The translations under genes were made by a program, and so were the position numbers. From positions 228,800 to 292,799 of the forward strand of contig LSRX01000467.1 in NCBI GenBank assembly GCA_001939145.1: 64,000 nucleotides of DNA, in the 5' to 3' direction. Positions 1-12,350 of this stretch are shown piece after piece. Under the pieces are notes generated by a model that had not been told where the DNA came from, searched no databases, and worked only from the letters and a program-made list of their open reading frames with translations. The stretch comes from Symbiodinium microadriaticum (taxonomy: Eukaryota; Sar; Dinophyceae; Suessiales; Symbiodiniaceae). Numbering within the stretch: position 1 is the stretch's first letter; each line of letters opens with the position of its first letter.

Positions 1-2424
<2,424 letters not shown>

Positions 2425-3738
2425 GTAACCTACTAGTAGTACTGGTACATCCTCGAAGTTGCTTTTTGCTCGTGCATGTGAGGCTAGACCTTGAGTGTTG
2501 CCACATTTCAGTTTGGGACTGCCAGTAGTTGTCAGCACTTGTGCGAACAGGCCGTGCTGGGAAGCCGGCATCATGGGCTTGCTTGAAGGTCAACTCCACC
2601 CAGGAGCCCTGCAGCGTCTTGAAGTTGAGTATACGATTGGCAGAGTAAGATGAGGCGTTAGGTGTGCCCATGCAAGCAGTGCTCGAGCTTTCGGGTAGAA
2701 AAGGTAGGTGCTCTCTGTTACTGCTCACTGGGCAATCTTCTGGTCGCACGTATGCGGACCTTTGCGAGTGATTCTTGTATGGAGGTGGCCGGAAACAGGC
2801 ACGAAATCTGAAAATGCAGCACCGAGCACCTGTGGTAGCTTGACAACCCATTGCCTCCAGTGCCGGTGCAGTGACATCTGAGGTCTTGTAGATGGCTTTG
2901 CACTGGCCGTTAGCCTGTCATGCTCCGGACATCTCAAAACCTGGTGAAGCTCGACCCTTCGAGTAATAGCACACTTTACCATGTCAGATGCTAGGAGCAG
3001 CAGACTGCCATGATGCACTCTTCCAGTCGCGGGCATCTCCCAGCACCGTGTCAAGAGTGGACAACACAACTGGCGCCGGGTGCACCCATCCGCAATCAAC
3101 GTTGCACCAGCTTGAACCATGTCCTGTATCATGCGATGAAGTGTGAGCAGCACAGCCTCATGCTCATGAAAAAGTACTCTGATTAGTCATGGTATCTACT
3201 CGTCGTCACAGCTTTCAATGCGCTTGCTGCTTCGTCTTGTCATGGCGCTTGACAGCCAGTTCGAACAAGCTCTCATCGGAAGGCACCTTTGGGGCAATCG
3301 CGGCAATGCTTTGCTTCATGCCCACCACAGGTGACCTCCAACAGCGACAATAGCTACTATTACGTGAGGGAGCAGGAGAGAAGAGGGACAAGCCAAGTCA
3401 GCAACAGTTGATTTTCTCTCGCAGGCTCTTCAGACCCTTCATGTGCCCTCACCTTCTATGGATCCAAGCGAAGATTTGCCAGCCTTCTCACGGAGGTCAG
3501 AGTCGTCGTAGAGAGACTGCAAGAGATCTGACCGGCCCCTTATCAGGAAACACCGAACACATGGAATGACAGGCGTGCCTGAGACGCTATTCCAAGGCAG
3601 GGATGCAAGAACAAGTCGGCACTTGGCACCACAATCAGGTGTACTGCAAGATGCTGCAGCCACGACTGAGACGGTGATACAGATCATATATGTTCATATG
3701 TGTTGCACAGAAGAAGCACTAGAGCCGGTAGAGCGGTC
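2425..3738. other. no gene recognised
   Basis: Moderate-GC unique sequence. Short open frames exist on both strands (for example minus 2725-3153), but none reads as a convincing protein or has paired splice sites that I could place. It probably holds the 3' flank of the minus-strand gene that ends at 3739. Confidence 0.5.
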
Positions 3739-4025
3739 TCAGCACTTCGACAAAGGATTCTCGACCTCAAGGCTCCCATCTGCCAGACGTGGCGGTAAAG
3801 TCCGAGGACGCAGCTCCATGTTGCTGGTGAGCTCTGCAGGAGGGTTGTCGAACAACGAGTCCAGGAGCGGGTTCTTCTTGAACCATACCTGAAAATGTTT
3901 GACACGTCGGTTCCACACCAGGGGGATCTCCTGCAGCACTTCGGGATTCGGGATCAAGAGGGGGCTTTCTGGCCAAAAGAAATTCAGCAAAGCAAAGCTG
4001 CTTCCGTGGCTCGTTGGACTTTTCC
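3739..4025 (-). CDS. unknown conserved-looking protein, last exon
   Basis: Terminal exon of a minus-strand gene of unknown function. The acceptor is TTGCAG followed by GG at 4026-4027, and the frame is open to a TGA at 3739. The product is proline- and aromatic-rich and reads like a soluble globular C-terminus: FFWPESPLLIPNPEVLQEI, then VWNRRVKHFQVWFKKNPLLD, then a basic, acidic-ended tail finishing in ENPLSKC. If the previous exon ends at a GC donor at 4415, the reading phase is kept (one base plus two). Plus-strand frames over the same bases are shadows. Confidence 0.5.
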
Positions 4026-4414
4026 CTGCAAGGACGAAACATCCCCGAGATGCTCCAGGATTGCCTGGAGACAGAGTCCGTTTGCAATTGCGCCCTTGCT
4101 CCGGAACTGTTCATGTGCCCTTAAGGGCGGCCCACCTCTTTGTCCTTGGCATGTAGTATTCGGATGTCTGATCGCTCGCCTTTGGCACCACCTGTCAAAA
4201 TGCAGAAACTGCATGCTGGTGCACTTCATGGCTGCTTGGGCATGCTTCCCGAGATGTTTCCAAAGGCAGGGGAAGGGGAAAGGGGAGGGTGCGTGCCATC
4301 TTTGCCGGCGCCAGCAATGTTTAAGGAACATGCTATCCCATTCCTATTGCATCCACGCCAGAGATTGTAGCCCGTGCGAGCCTAATGCGAGAGCCTTGGG
4401 CACTGTCTGATTGC

Positions 4415-4575
4415 CAACAACATCAACGAAGTCCCAGTACAACGCGTCTGCGGGTGTTAGAGGAAACATCACCAGCATCTCCTTAGTAGGAAGCAGAACA
4501 TGTATGCCCTCGCTCGAAGAGGGAAGTATCACCGCACTGGGGAAAGCCTCAAACAGTTGAGCTCCCTTCAACTCC
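4415..4575 (-). CDS. unknown protein, internal exon 3
   Basis: The exon starts after TGCAG at 4576-4577 with a G that completes an AAG codon carried over from the 4635-4702 exon. The product contains GAQLFEAFPSAVILPSS and then LPTKEMLVMFPLTPADALYW. The last part resembles the hydrophobic PLsP-type strand seen in some DUF4238-like proteins, but this is weak and I do not assign it. The 3' border is a proposed GC donor at 4414-4413; a GT donor a few bases upstream is possible. The 59-base intron before it is short. Confidence 0.55.
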
Positions 4576-4634
4576 CTGCACATATGAGGTTACAGGGTAG
4601 GACGAGGCGCCCAGTGTCCGTGGCTACAGGCTAC

Positions 4635-4702
4635 TTCCATTGAACATCTGAGTTCAGTGACCCTTCTTCGAAGTAACCTTCAAGCGACTCTATAACTACC
4701 GC
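4635..4702 (-). CDS. unknown protein, 68-bp internal exon 2
   Basis: A small exon found by joining splice phases. TTAG precedes GCGGTAG at 4702, the frame reads AVVIESLEGYFEEGSLNSD and ends at TGG AA followed by a GTAGCC donor at 4634. The left neighbour ends in phase 0 and this exon starts in phase 0. It ends in phase 2 and the next exon begins with the single base needed. This phase agreement across two junctions is the main support. The function is unknown. Confidence 0.5.
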
Positions 4703-4797
4703 CTAAGCCAAGCGTCCATCCACCGGTGCAAGATCTTGGAGCGGATGAGCTTCCGATGATGCCCCAATTTACTGAAATGGATGCAGAGCCAGGGGAC

Positions 4798-5075
4798 CTT
4801 CTGTGAAGTCAGGAGCTTGATGTGCCTCTGAATTAGCATTGGGTAATCCTGGGCCAGAGGACTTCCCCACTCCAGAGACATGAAATTCTCAGCCAGCGGC
4901 CGAAGGAATTGGATCAAAAGCGCCAGGTTGATGTTGTCAGGGTGGCGGGAAGGCTCTGGGTATAAGTCCGGTGAAGGATCCAATAGATGCACAAGCGCTT
5001 GCTTGTCGGGACTGAGCTTCTGCAGCACGGCCTCGATGCCTTGGGTTCCGACAGCTTCGCGTTTCCGCTTCGGTC
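4798..5075 (-). CDS. unknown protein, exon 1 of those visible
   Basis: The exon is open from a GACAG acceptor at 5076-5077 to a GT donor after AAG at 4798. It begins with a basic cluster (PKRKRE, possible nuclear signal), followed by GIEAVLQKLSPDKQALVHLL, a proline-rich turn (DPSPDLYPEPSRHPDN), and helical LALLIQFLRPLAENF and LIQRHIKLLTSQK. The start codon must lie further upstream (above 5075) because the exon begins at an acceptor. I do not recognise the family. Confidence 0.55.
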
Positions 5076-5093
5076 CTGTCCTACCCTATGTCC

Positions 5094-5453
5094 CTACAGA
5101 ACAACAGCTGCCGGGCCGTGAGTCGACGGCGATCCTACCTTTGCCGGCTTCAGGCCGTCTTCGAAGTGGGCAAGATCTAATGAGCATGTGCGATTAGTTG
5201 GAGTCGTTGTCGTCCTCATGATGGAAAGAGCACGTACCGAGACGAGGAACGAACGGTCTGCCGAAGTCTCTCTAGGAGGCGAAGTCCATTTCAAACGAGA
5301 ACGCGACAGTTCAAACGCAACCTCCAACATACACGCCACCGCGAAAACAAAACAGCCGTTCCCTTGCACATGCCGTACAGACTCCGAATCAATCAGGGAA
5401 CATGTCAGCATTTGTATACAGTCGGCATCGAATCTGCTGAATCCTTCGCTCAT
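5094..5453 (-). other. open stretch upstream of the unknown gene, coding doubtful
   Basis: A minus-strand frame open for about 119 codons, with a hydrophobic stretch (FVFAVACMLEVAFEL). It could hold a 5' exon of the 3.7-5.1 kb gene, but I could not place a matching donor and the plus strand is also open, so it is not called as coding. Confidence 0.2.
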
Positions 5454-5539
5454 GTTCTGACTGGATCCTCGCGTGAACTTTTGCCTTTGGTCGGGAGTTT
5501 GCGAGCTTGGAGCAGGCTAAGGCGACCAAAACCACAGTT

Positions 5540-5589
5540 AGTCTGTGTATACATATATGTATATATACATATATATATATATACATATG

Positions 5590-5623
<34 letters not shown>

Positions 5624-5745
5624 ATAATAATAATAAAATATGTACATGTATATCGAACGTGTCTACTTGCTTGCTTGCTTGCCTGCTTGCTTGCCTAATC
5701 ACTAACTTGCTTACTTGCTTCCTTGCTCGCTCGCTTGCTTGTACA
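5540..5745. repeat. AT dinucleotide and CTTG/CTTGC microsatellites
   Basis: ATGTAT/ATAT-type repeats at about 5545-5640 are followed by CTTG and CCTG tetranucleotides at about 5662-5740. Low-complexity spacer between two minus-strand genes. Confidence 0.9.
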
Positions 5746-5867
5746 CTGACACAGGTGTAGGATCCTTTGTGATGTAGCTGAAACAGCAGGGCTGGACGCC
5801 ATATAATCCTTGAAGCTCTGGGCGGCCTTCGACGGACAGCAACGCCCTAACGAGCCACCTTCCCCCA

Positions 5868-6806
5868 TCAGGTCAGGACGCTTTGAAGCAAGCTCTGGCG
5901 CTGCCCACGCTGCCCAAGGGAACCGTGAGCCACGAGGATCCCAACCACAGCGTCGCCAGAGTTGAGCAGCCCTTCGAGGATGCTCTCGGCGAGCTCGAGG
6001 GTCGGATCCAGGATAAACCCAAGAGAAACGAGGGCTCTTGAACGTTGGACCTGTTTGGGGTCCCGGGGATCTGGGCCAGGGCCAAGATGCACCAACTTCT
6101 GCGGACTGATCCTCAAAATTCCAGAGCCCATAGAGCGCCAATCGAGAGCCAGTGCTTCTTTGCGAGGTTCTCCCGACTTGCAGACGGCCTGAAACTGCAA
6201 ACGCCTCGAGGGCACAGGCCGTGGCATGCTGAAAGCTTGAGGGACCCCAATCAGTGGTTTGGAAGACTCGCTAGGAGTCACGAAGAAGCAGATGAGAATG
6301 TCAAGTGCGACCAGGTAGTACAGAGTCCACCAACTCAGCAGCCCGGAAGCTGCTGTCACATCGCGACACGCACACTGGCAGGCCCAAACAGCAAGCCAGG
6401 CAAGGCCGCCTGCAGAAAAGCCAACAAGTGCTGCCAACAAAGCATGCTGCAGCGAATACTGCGAATGCTGTACATCTGCCTTCGGCGGAGGCTCCTCGGG
6501 TGCCGGAGTGGTAGCCTGCTTCTCGACGTCGAGACTCTGCAACACTATCTCCCGGATAGAAACCCACTCGGCTTGACTTTCACGCAAACCGATGTCCAAG
6601 CATGTTACAGCCTCCAGCTTGCCTTCCCAGACCTCCTCCGGCTTGGAGATCTCTGTGAGTCTGCTGGGGTCGCTGCAGTCGCTCCTATGAGAAACTCGTA
6701 GTTCTCCCTTTCGGATGAAGTCTGCCTCGTGGCCCTTGCGGCCTTGACGAATGATAACCTGGGCTCTCTTTGCGGAGAAGGCGTCGTTCAGCTTGAGTCC
6801 TTGCAT
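5868..6806 (-). CDS. unknown membrane protein, long exon
   Basis: The longest non-repetitive open frame in the left half (312 codons from the first ATG; the frame stays open to 6872). Part or all may be coding. An N-terminal soluble region (FSAKRAQVIIRQGRKGHEAD) leads into an acidic proline segment near residues 105-115. Two likely membrane spans follow: about residues 123-146 (LLAALVGFSAGGLAWLAVWA) and about 158-178 (WTLYYLVALDILICFFV). After them come a basic region and a helical leucine-rich tail (ELAESILEGLLNSGDAVVGI). No family recognised. Whether the whole frame is one exon or includes a retained-frame intron cannot be decided here. A 5' exon may lie at 7433-7664. Confidence 0.5.
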   Translation of the reverse strand: MQGLKLNDAFSAKRAQVIIRQGRKGHEADFIRKGELRVSHRSDCSDPSRLTEISKPEEVWEGKLEAVTCLDIGLRESQAEWVSIREIVLQSLDVEKQATTPAPEEPPPKADVQHSQYSLQHALLAALVGFSAGGLAWLAVWACQCACRDVTAASGLLSWWTLYYLVALDILICFFVTPSESSKPLIGVPQAFSMPRPVPSRRLQFQAVCKSGEPRKEALALDWRSMGSGILRISPQKLVHLGPGPDPRDPKQVQRSRALVSLGFILDPTLELAESILEGLLNSGDAVVGILVAHGSLGQRGQRQSLLQSVLT

Positions 6807-6872
6807 CAGAGCACCCGAAGATTGCTCAGTAGTCGAGACAAGGCAACCTCTCGGAACTGATATGGCTCGCCC

Positions 6873-7240
6873 TCAGCCACTGTACTGTTTCGACTGCCAA
6901 GGGGCTGAAGTACTTCTGGCTTGCACAGGACAAGTCATCCTTCCCCTTCTCTGAGCAGGTATCCGCCGTCCAGAATCCCAGTGGGTCGCCCGGTGGGTAG
7001 GCAGCTTGCGGAGTAAAGTGCTGACAGGGGCAGAACTTGGGTCAGTTCTTGAGATGAGCGGGTCTTCCTACCTACGCTCCGAGAGTCTCTGTGATGCGAC
7101 ATGTGGTCGGAGTGTTCTTGGGGCATAGGAGCCGTTTGCCCGAACCCTCCGCCTGGTACGTCTTCATGGTGCTTTCGACCGTTGCCCTGGGGTATCCTCG
7201 GTTTAGAGATGCTCGCAACAAAACTAGGCTCTGAGAAAGG
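6873..7240. other. no gene recognised
   Basis: Unique sequence between the membrane-protein exon and a triplet repeat. Probably intron of the same minus-strand gene. Confidence 0.4.
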
Positions 7241-7432
7241 AACCTGCTACTGCCACTGCTCCACCTCCTCCTCCTCCTCCTGCTCCTGCTCCTGCGTCTG
7301 CTGCTAGTACTACTATTACTCCGACTTTTCCTCCACCTCCTCCTCCTGCTACTACTGCTGCTACTACTGCTGCTACTACTGCTGCTACTACTGCTGCTAC
7401 TGCTACTGCTACTGCCACTACTGCTACTGACA
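7241..7432. repeat. CTC/ACTGCT triplet microsatellites
   Basis: CTCCTC and ACT/GCT triplets. They produce serine-rich and valine-rich open frames that should not be read as proteins. Confidence 0.9.
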
Positions 7433-7664
7433 TCTGGGGTGGCTTGGGAACTTCGCAGCAAAGCAAATCATTGCTTAGCAGTTCTCGCGACCTCAGTCCC
7501 CTCCGGTCTCTGCTCTCCGAATGCGCCTTCCGTCTTCGGGCCAAGGGGCTTGAGCTGGAAACTCCGTTTGCGGCGATCTTGGGCTTTGATGCATTTTTAT
7601 CCACCTCCGAAGTCTGAGCAGTCGCTTGCAAAGCCAAGCCAAGCATCTTGGCACTAAGGCCCAT
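7433..7664 (-). CDS. possible N-terminal exon (unknown protein)
   Basis: A minus-strand ATG at 7664 opens a frame reading MGLSAKMLGLALQATAQTSE, then a Lys/Ser/Arg-rich segment (LARRRKAHSESRDRRG) and ELLSNDLLCCEVPKPPQ, just before the triplet repeat. It may be the 5' exon of the membrane-protein gene at 5.9-6.9 kb, with the microsatellite in the intron. No donor could be fixed, so the exon end is approximate. Confidence 0.35.
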
Positions 7665-8194
7665 GTCGCGTTATCTTGATTCTAGTGCTGCAGAACTGAG
7701 CCTTCCAACTTACAGCACCGAACCGCGAAAAGAACGTGGCAGACCCGACAGGGCTTCTTGCACACAGCAGTGCGCAGAGATGCGCAGAGCTACCATACAT
7801 GAAGCACGTCAAACCTACAAGTAGAAGTTATATTTGGGGTTGTCTGGAAGGGAAAACGGCCAATTTTGCTTCAGTTAAAATCTGCAAAGTTCCTGACGCT
7901 TTTCTACGAATCCGAATCACTGGTGTAAACAAGCTCGTCTGCAGAATCACCGGATGCCAGGGCGGACGCTGATCTATGAAAATACACACACGCACAGGCA
8001 CAGACTTAGATGTTTTACAGTTTTACGTCGTGCGTTGGCTCTGACGACACCGAGAAAATCCAAAGCGATTGCGGAGCGGCCTTTGTGCCGTGACTTCAAG
8101 AAATCCGATCTTTCAGAGAGGCCCCCTGGCAAGTGGCGAAGCCCGGGCCTCATCCACAAGGAAGACCCGGGGCAAGGACTTGTCAAGGTAATAC

Positions 8195-8262
8195 GTGGAG
8201 AGTTCGCTCCTCAGATTTGGCAGCTTCTTGACTTCCTCAGGTCCCTTCTTGGCGGCCTCGGC
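8195..8262 (-). CDS. charged helical exon, unknown protein
   Basis: A clear acceptor (TTTTCAG followed by GCC) at 8263-8264 and a GT donor after position 8195. The product is AEAAKKGPEEVKKLPNLRS, an Ala/Lys/Glu-rich helix. It is paired with the exon at 8308-8412 in the same direction. Lies 3' of the GnT-IV gene; a separate gene is more likely than a continuation, because nothing of this type is known in GT54 enzymes. Confidence 0.45.
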
Positions 8263-8307
8263 CTGAAAACAACGAGTCAGAAGAAGTCGGGGCTGGATGG
8301 AAGCAGC

Positions 8308-8412
8308 CGTGGATGCCGTGAGTTCCTGCATTTTATGCAGCACATCATGCCATATCAGTCGGGCCTTCTTGTTGGCGTCCTTCTCCACATCTTTGTGCAG
8401 ATCGGCAGTTGC
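8308..8412 (-). CDS. charged helical exon, unknown protein
   Basis: The acceptor is TGTCAG followed by GCA. The frame reads ATADLHKDVEKDANKKARL then IWHDVLHKMQELTAST, an amphipathic charged helix. The 3' end at 8308 supposes a GC donor (ACG then GCTGCT); readthrough of a few codons is possible. Family unknown. Confidence 0.45.
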
Positions 8413-9412
8413 CTGACATGCTACCCTAAAGATCTCTAAAGCAGAGCTACATTGCCGCCTGCCGTGCCTCGTTGCATCAATGCAAAAGTGCCTTCTGAAA
8501 ACAAACGTGTCACTACGAAGATGGCGCTTGATTGCTGAGGTGTATACTTGTGCGGTAACGGACAGCAGTAGCTTCAGCTGGTTCTCGCCGCTCTTGCCAT
8601 CAGCAGTATCTCTACGATTGCTACGACTCTTACACGTTGAGGCTAGTACCCACACCCTCGGGAGGATCTAGAAAGCAGAACCATGCATGACGCGTAGTTC
8701 GTACCCAATGCAATTATAAATAGCTTGCTCTAGAGCCTTTAGAGGACATCACCGAAGAAACCACATAAGGAACCATACTTTCTACTTTTTACACCCTCCC
8801 GTCGCCGCGATTCCATTAGCTCTTGGTGGATATGAGAGAGACTATGAGGGGAGGGACTGTTCCATACCCTCTACGCGGTCTCGCGACACCCTGGTGGTAG
8901 ACTTGAAATTTGAGAAATTCTTGCATGGAAGCCGGATGCTGATTTCAAGTGAAGCGCATCCGAATCCACACACCGCTTCACTTATCACGTGTAGTTCCCA
9001 GGTTGGGCTTTGCAAGTAACTGTGCATTTTGACAAGGGCGTGTACATTTCGTGCGGTGTGTGGGTACCATTCAAAGGACCGGTAAAGCTATGGCAAGCTG
9101 CAGGAGTAGAGCTCCAAACATCGATCCAGCACCAAACCAGCCAGTCGCAAGGGGCCTCCTCGCCTCAGAAACCAGATTGCAGTGGACTCTCCTGGGACAC
9201 CGAAAACGCACCTGGACGAGCGTATACAGTCAGAATCAATCATTTACAGCTCAAGCAATACAGCCACGGGCAGAGCCTTTGCAAAGTTGCAGCCCACTCC
9301 CCCCACCGGCGAAACGAAAAGGTCGATCACACAAGCCAAGAGAACCTTGCCAAATCACCGTTTGCCACGGATAGTCAGCGTCGTTGATGCTGCTCTGACA
9401 AAGCCAAAGAGG
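8413..9412. other. no gene recognised
   Basis: Minus and plus strands both carry short open frames without convincing protein character. It may include 5' exons of the helical protein at 8.2-8.4 kb. Confidence 0.4.
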
Positions 9413-9458
9413 TCAGCTTAGTCTTAAACTCGGCATTGACGCAGGACCCACATGTATC
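9413..9458 (-). CDS. possible last exon of GnT-IV
   Basis: After an ACTAG acceptor the frame reads IHVGPASMPSLRLS and stops at TGA (9413-9415). GnT-IV enzymes have a conserved QHVG..SSL-type segment near the end of the catalytic domain, and this short piece could be its counterpart. The exon that should link it to 9625-9953 was not found with certainty; a nearby frame (HDRAFNVRNRQPS) is another candidate. Confidence 0.22.
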
Positions 9459-9624
9459 CTAGTGACTCGGTTGCCGGTTGCGCACATTGAAAGCACGGTC
9501 ATGAGGGTATGGCTGGATGTGAATCAGTGAGAGAAAACTACTAGACTAAACTACTACAACAGCACACCGTATCTATTGCTGGTCGCAGAAACCGGCAACA
9601 CGACGTGTTGACATCTACAACTCC

Positions 9625-9953
9625 GGAAATCTCCGAGTCAGATTGTTGCTCGCCAGGTTGCTGAAGGTGAGCAAGAAATTTGCCAAGTTCGGAAGGTGCG
9701 TGTTGTTGAACAACTTGCCAATGAAACCCAGGCCTGAAAAGGACGCCATGACCCAAGGGTTGCCAATCAAGGACCTCTCCAGGGCACTCCGCACGAAGGC
9801 AGCAAAGCTTGGAACCGGATGGACATCATCTTCCAGTTGCATATAGTACTCCGACATGTTCGACGCATACCACATCAGGAATGTATAGTCCAGATTCTGC
9901 TTCGTCCTCCACCACGTTCTCTTCGGGCTGTCACCAAACTTGAGCAGCACGCC
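9625..9953 (-). CDS. GnT-IV (MGAT4-type) N-acetylglucosaminyltransferase, catalytic core exon
   Basis: Part of a GT54 enzyme, the family of alpha-1,3-mannosyl-glycoprotein 4-beta-N-acetylglucosaminyltransferases. These add a branching GlcNAc from UDP-GlcNAc to N-glycans in the Golgi. Seen directly: FGDSPKRTWWRTKQNLDYTF, then MWYASNMSEYYMQLEDDV, carrying the acidic EDD nucleotide-sugar/metal motif, then MASFSGLGFIGKLFNNTH. Vertebrate MGAT4 has the same order: FGDS, WRTKQNLDY, YY.QLEDD, F..LGFIGK.F. I place the exon start at AAG followed by GGC because it keeps the family spacing. The frame stays open upstream to 10211, so a longer exon cannot be excluded. The 3' border is uncertain. Confidence 0.85.
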
Positions 9954-10348
9954 CTTCTCATTCACGAAATCTGACAGCTTGACAGCGGTGGCCTTGATCC
10001 ACTGACCATTCAACTTCTCCTCCCAACCTCGCACACTCTCGTCCTCCGCTCTGATTCGGGCGCATGGGATCTCAGCTAAGTTTTGCGCGATAAAGGCTGT
10101 ATCGCTTGGGTCAGGATTCTGCATGCTTGGGCACTTCAAGTTCTCACGACCGAGTTCTGCTCCCAAACCATAGCCCGCTTCACGGAAGGTGCCCTCACCC
10201 TCAGCCCTCAACTCCTAAACTAAACGCCGAACCCCTGTACCCTAATAGGGGTTTAACGGGAGCCCGGGGAGGTCAATCGCACAGCTTCCAAAGCCCGAAC
10301 AAAAAACTCCACGAATAAGAAATGGTTCAGGGTTTCGGGTTCGCTTCA

Positions 10349-10443
10349 GAGTTTTGGGTTCAGGGGTTTGGGTTTGTTTTGAGCTTAGGGTTCAGGGGTT
10401 TGGGCTTGTTTATGAGCTTAGGGTTCAGGGGTTTGGTTTCAGG
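10349..10443. repeat. telomere-like 32-33 bp tandem repeat, about 3 copies
   Basis: Three units beginning GAGTTT or GAGCTTAGGGTTCAGGGG and containing TTTGGG/TTAGGG-like words, at 10349, 10381 and 10414. They are degenerate relatives of TTTAGGG. Confidence 0.75.
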
Positions 10444-10678
10444 GGTGCAGGTCTCAGGATGTTGGCCGGTGTCCAGAACTTCCAACTCCTCCGGCGCTCG
10501 AGCTTGAGCTTTGCAATCTCCTGGTTCAAGCCACCCTCACCCTCGCCCAAAAACCATCCTAAGCTATCCCAAGCCCCCTGCACTGATAACTATGATCATA
10601 ATCAGAGAAAGCACGCGAGTGACAATAATGATAACAAGAAAGAACAGTCAGTAGAAGTTGTACACGTACATATTAAAG

Positions 10679-10765
10679 ACACACACACACACGCGCGTAA
10701 TACACATACACATACACATACACACGCACATACCCATACACACATACATATGTGTGTATGTAAAT
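10679..10765. repeat. CA/ACAT microsatellite
   Basis: ACACAC and CACATA repeats, low complexity. Confidence 0.9.
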
Positions 10766-11392
10766 ACATTACGCGGAGTATCTGTATCCTCAGCAGCCCG
10801 CAGTGCCAGGCGCTTCGTGGGCTTGACAAAAGTGTGATATGCCTTCTAGATTTCATGGCACAGGCGTAGCAGCAAAGGGGGTATGAGAAAAACCTGAGAA
10901 AAACAGGGGCTTACGATTTACATCGGTGTGTAGTATCGTAGCAGTGCATGCGGGCCTGTTGACTGAGCAGCCTCCACATCCTGCGACGCGACCAGGACCC
11001 AACGCCGATGAACCACGTCTAGGTTTGCTGGGATATTGCGGACAAAAATGTCTTCAAAAAGTCGTAGTTTCAATTTCTCTGTTTAAGGTAACTTAGCGAA
11101 AAGCTAAAACCAGAGGCTAGACGAGAGCCCAGGCTCTGGTTGTCTGAATACACCAGACGAGGACATACCTGTAGGCCGCACCAATGCACCCCCCGCCCCC
11201 CCACCACCACACAAAACAGCGTAGGTTCGTCACCCCAAACAAAGAGCTTACGCACTGAACAATGCTGACAAGATGCATGCCACTGGCAGATCTGTAGGAC
11301 ACGCGATCAGTTGCAGCATCCGCTTGTCTAGTATATCTTCCGTTCAGTTCAGTCTGCTTAAAACCAGATAGTCGGAAAGCTTCAACATTGGC

Positions 11393-11602
11393 TTGTTTCA
11401 GTGGGTAGATGTCCCGCGGTGCATGTATGACGTGCAAGTCGCCCTCCAAGACTTCGTTGGTGAATCCTTCATTCAGCTTGCTGGCAGTATTCAGCACCCA
11501 TTCCTCGTCGAAGTCTGCTAAATGCACAATTATCGCAGTTGCGGCTTCTTCCAAATCCAATACGTTGAACAGCCTGGACAAGGTGATCTCCAAATATGAT
11601 GC
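11393..11602 (-). CDS. GnT-IV, N-terminal catalytic-domain exon
   Basis: A 210-base exon of exactly 70 codons. The acceptor is CCTGAG followed by GCA at 11602. The frame reads SYLEITLSRLFNVLDLEEA, then IIVHLADFDEEWVLNTASKL, then VIHAPRDIYPLKQ. This matches the family's N-terminal fold: a SYL..TL..L helix, a V(V/I)(F/H)..D strand, a long helix, then the segment ending YYP. The end at CAA uses a GC donor. Joining CAA directly to the GVLLKFGDS exon gives eight residues between YP and FGDS, the spacing I recall for vertebrate MGAT4. Upstream is an 869-base GT-AG intron carrying microsatellites. Confidence 0.82.
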
Positions 11603-11721
11603 CTCAGGGCACATGCGGACACACGGAGACATCAAGATTCTTTGTGTGTGCTTGCTCTTCGCTGCTGCTGCTGTCCTTGTAAGCGCATGCCTAAACATAT
11701 CTGCCATCGCTGCTGCAGCTG

Positions 11722-11940
11722 CTGTGCTTCCGCTCCCAATAACACTACCACTGCTACGTTACTACTGCTGCTGTTGCTACTCCTGCCGCGGCTGCTGCTA
11801 CGACTACGACTACGGCTACGACTACTACCACCACCACCACCACCACCACCACGACCACGACCACGACCACTACCACTGCTGCTGCTGCTACTACTGCTAC
11901 CACCACCACCACCACCACCACCACCACCACCACCACTAAA
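11722..11940. repeat. ACT/ACG/ACC triplet microsatellites
   Basis: Blocks of CTG, ACG, ACC and ACT triplets inside the GnT-IV intron. Confidence 0.9.
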
Positions 11941-11990
11941 CTCCTACTGCTACTCCTTGTGATAGTGCTGCACTGGTGCTGCTGCACTGG

Positions 11991-11994
<4 letters not shown>

Positions 11995-12024
<30 letters not shown>

Positions 12025-12145
12025 ATTGCTGCTGCTGCTATTGCTGCTGCTGCTATTGCTGCTGCTGCTATTGCTGCTGCTGCTATTGCTGCTGCTGCTA
12101 TTGCTGCTGCTGCTATTGCTGCTGCTGCTATTGCTGCTGCTGCTA

Positions 12146-12178
<33 letters not shown>
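11995..12178. repeat. GCT array with 15-bp period
   Basis: GCT triplets interrupted by ATT every 15 bases (ATT plus four GCT), about nine cycles, then pure GCT. Long alanine, cysteine or leucine frames here are artefacts. Confidence 0.93.
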
Positions 12179-12179
<1 letters not shown>

Positions 12180-12317
12180 GACGATTACAGTACCACTACC
12201 AATCTACCACCCTGACTGCTGCTGCCACTGCGACTGCCACTGCGGCCCTGACTGCCACCGCCACCGCCACCGCCACCGCCACCACCACCGCCANCCACCA
12301 CCACCACCACCACCACC

Positions 12318-12349
<32 letters not shown>

Positions 12350-12350
12350 G
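12180..12350. repeat. CACTGC/CACCGC/ACC repeats with one N
   Basis: Triplet and hexanucleotide repeats with a single undetermined base at 12294. Confidence 0.9.

Larger units (their letters stand above)
9954..11392 (-). other. GnT-IV intron (if exon 3 starts at 9953)
   Basis: Holds a telomere-like 32-33 bp tandem repeat (10.35-10.44 kb) and a CA-rich microsatellite (10.68-10.76 kb). The 5' end after CAA at 11393 is GC rather than GT. The first part of the upstream open frame (9954-10211) reads fairly protein-like, so it may be partly exonic. Confidence 0.45.

Noticed and set aside
3895-4410. 171-codon plus-strand frame
   Set aside because: Lies opposite the minus-strand exons 3739-4025 and 4415-4575, which have consistent splicing; judged a shadow.
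4415-4575. DUF4238 assignment for the FPLTPADALYW segment
   Set aside because: Only a short hydrophobic PL(S/T)P match; the other expected motifs (N-terminal histidine region, SD.P) are not seen.
7072-7461. Serine/arginine-rich minus frame resembling an SR protein
   Set aside because: The Ser and Arg runs come from ACT/GCT and CTC triplets, not from an RS domain.
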